The notes beneath the pieces were generated by a model. It saw nothing but the letters and a program-made list of their open reading frames with translations, did no database searches and had not been told where the DNA came from. DNA of 64,000 bases, taken from the NCBI GenBank assembly GCA_016859345.1, contig CM029120.1, positions 3,841,501 to 3,905,500 of the forward strand, read 5' to 3'. Source of the stretch: Istiophorus platypterus. Taxonomy: Eukaryota; Chordata; Actinopteri; Istiophoriformes; Istiophoridae. The position numbers and the translations under genes are program-made. Each line of letters starts with the position of its first letter. Within the stretch, counting starts at the first letter, position 1. Shown piece by piece: positions 62,435 to 64,000 of this stretch.

Positions 62435-64000
62435 GTACAGCTCCGTCACGACACACAAAGCACCCGCTTCTTCATCCGTTCCCTCTCAGTTCTAAATCCC
62501 TTTATAGACAATTTACAAAATTGTGTACGCAGAAGATTGGATAATGAATACTGAGGATGATTGGTCCTATTTTTTCCTTTGTGACCTCTTTTAAAAGCCG
62601 CCAGGGACCTTAAGGGGTCCACTGACCCTACTTTAGGATCCGCCGTAAGCGGATATTTGCCGGTCTATTAGGGAGCGCCGATGAACTGAGCTGGAAACTT
62701 GACATCTGAGTCAAGTTGTTCCAATGGGGGGTTTCCGACGAAGCCTCAGAGCCAAACCACAACATTGAGCTTTACCCCCGTTCTTCCGATTTTTTTGCAC
62801 CGGACGGACTCAGAGCTCATCCCTGCTGCCTCCATGTACTATCAACCAGTCCTGCAGAAAAAAAAATCCATAATGATGGGATTTCAACCCTGATCTTTGC
62901 ACAGTTGTCGGGCAGAAATTAGTTGGATCTAAATGTCCTGCCCAGATGAGGAGGAATTCAGCTGTGGGGAAAACAGCGGCTGCAAGGGCATAAAAAAGTG
63001 AAGATTGATCTGCTCGACACTATATTTATATTGCTTTATAGATTCTACTATTATGATCTTATTTACTCCACATAAAAAATCAAAATAAACTAAAATGGAT
63101 TCAGAGAATTTCGGTTATAAGTGTTTCAAAACCAATAAAAAGGTTGTTAGACACAGTTTTCTGTATTCATCCTTAATGTGTAACTAACAATAGCACAGAC
63201 GCTGGAAAAGCTTGGCTTTCTATTTCTGTTCCTACTTATCTCTCTTGATTCTTTTATCTAGCGACTTCATTTATGTGCTTGACATCTTGTTTTCCTTTTT
63301 CTTCCTTAGTCTGGAAATAAAATATTTATTGAAGTTCTTCTACCTGCCCAGGTCCTTTCTTACACGTCTCACATTGCATTCTCTTTCTTCTTTGTTCTCT
63401 ACACTTTATTTATTTATTTATTTGAAATATCTATCATCATTATGCAAGTAGATATGACCCTAAAAATTACTTGTGCAAAAGTGAATGGGCCTAAAAAAGC
63501 TGCTTTTTAATGCATTTAAGTTCTTATCCAGCTGGATTTGCAGAATTCATTGACGTCAGTTTCATGTTCAAGGGCCTGTCAGCAGGATGTATGGATAGTG
63601 ATCAGTGTGTCCGTGTTTCTTTACCAAAACTCGGCTACCGTCACACGACCTAATCACAGTTTTAGTGTGAACAACCCCCCCCGAAACAAAAAAAAATTCA
63701 AAACAAACAATTCTTACCTACACACACTCTGCAACTCCTCCAGAGCCAGATGGAGAAGCAGGGACGACGCACGGCAGCGATCCCTCACTGACACGCTCAG
63801 AGAGAGGTTCCGGAAAAGGTCGGCGCCGTCCTCACACCGTGAGGTTAAACGTGATGTCACGCTCGGCCTGCGGTGTCACCATTACTGACATATTGATTTT
63901 ACGCTTTTTTTTCTCTCTCCTTATGAAAACGGGAGGGGACGCACGACAGTACATGAGTTCTCTTGTGTGTCGAATGAGGGGAATTATTATTGGAACATGT
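62435..64000 (+). other. slc4a11: slc4a11 intron after coding exon 15, cut by the window end
   Basis: Begins gtacag. I searched for the next conserved segment (LVKGTAYHWD-like) and found none, so the intron probably continues past the window. An open frame near 63540-63888 has no family resemblance. No polyadenylation site is assigned. Confidence 0.7.

Overview
The window is vertebrate genomic DNA, most likely from a ray-finned (teleost) fish. It has large introns with GT-AG boundaries, dense microsatellites and homopolymers, and several interspersed repeats that I recognise as common in fish genomes. There is no operon structure, no CRISPR array and no rRNA or tRNA gene.

I can support one gene, on the plus strand. 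It is slc4a11 (sodium bicarbonate transporter-like protein 11, BTR1/NaBC1, SLC4 family). Fifteen coding exons lie between 13412 and 62434. The splice phases connect from exon to exon everywhere except through coding exon 11. Together they encode about 630 residues: a short variable N-terminus, the cytoplasmic band-3-type domain (coding exons 3-8), and roughly the first two thirds of the membrane domain (coding exons 9-15). The C-terminal exons lie beyond position 64000. The exon holding the start ATG begins with a splice acceptor, so at least one further 5' exon and the promoter must lie upstream; I could not find them. I made the assignment by comparing the translated exons with the vertebrate SLC4A11 protein as I remember it.

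Layout: 1-13411 is non-coding as far as I can see, with repeat fragments including a Tc1 transposase relic. 13412-33685 holds coding exons 1-4, separated by long introns. 33686-47556 holds exons 5-7. 47557-57040 holds exons 8-12 in a tighter cluster. 57041-62434 holds exons 13-15. 62435-64000 is intron.

The most notable observation is coding exon 11 (about 55520-55646). Its conserved peptide appears in pieces in three different reading frames, it contains a run of 13 G, it has no usable donor at its expected end, and it is followed by long T-runs. All other exons are clean, so a local sequencing or assembly error is the likeliest cause, but a real lesion would inactivate the transporter. Other points are a gene much larger than I remember for its human counterpart, a CTG triplet repeat just upstream of exon 8, an in-frame 42-bp exon-like segment in intron 3, microsatellites lying against three splice sites, and several perfect hairpins.

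I did not find an undescribed biological system. Most open reading frames here are translations of microsatellites, pyrimidine tracts or repeats.
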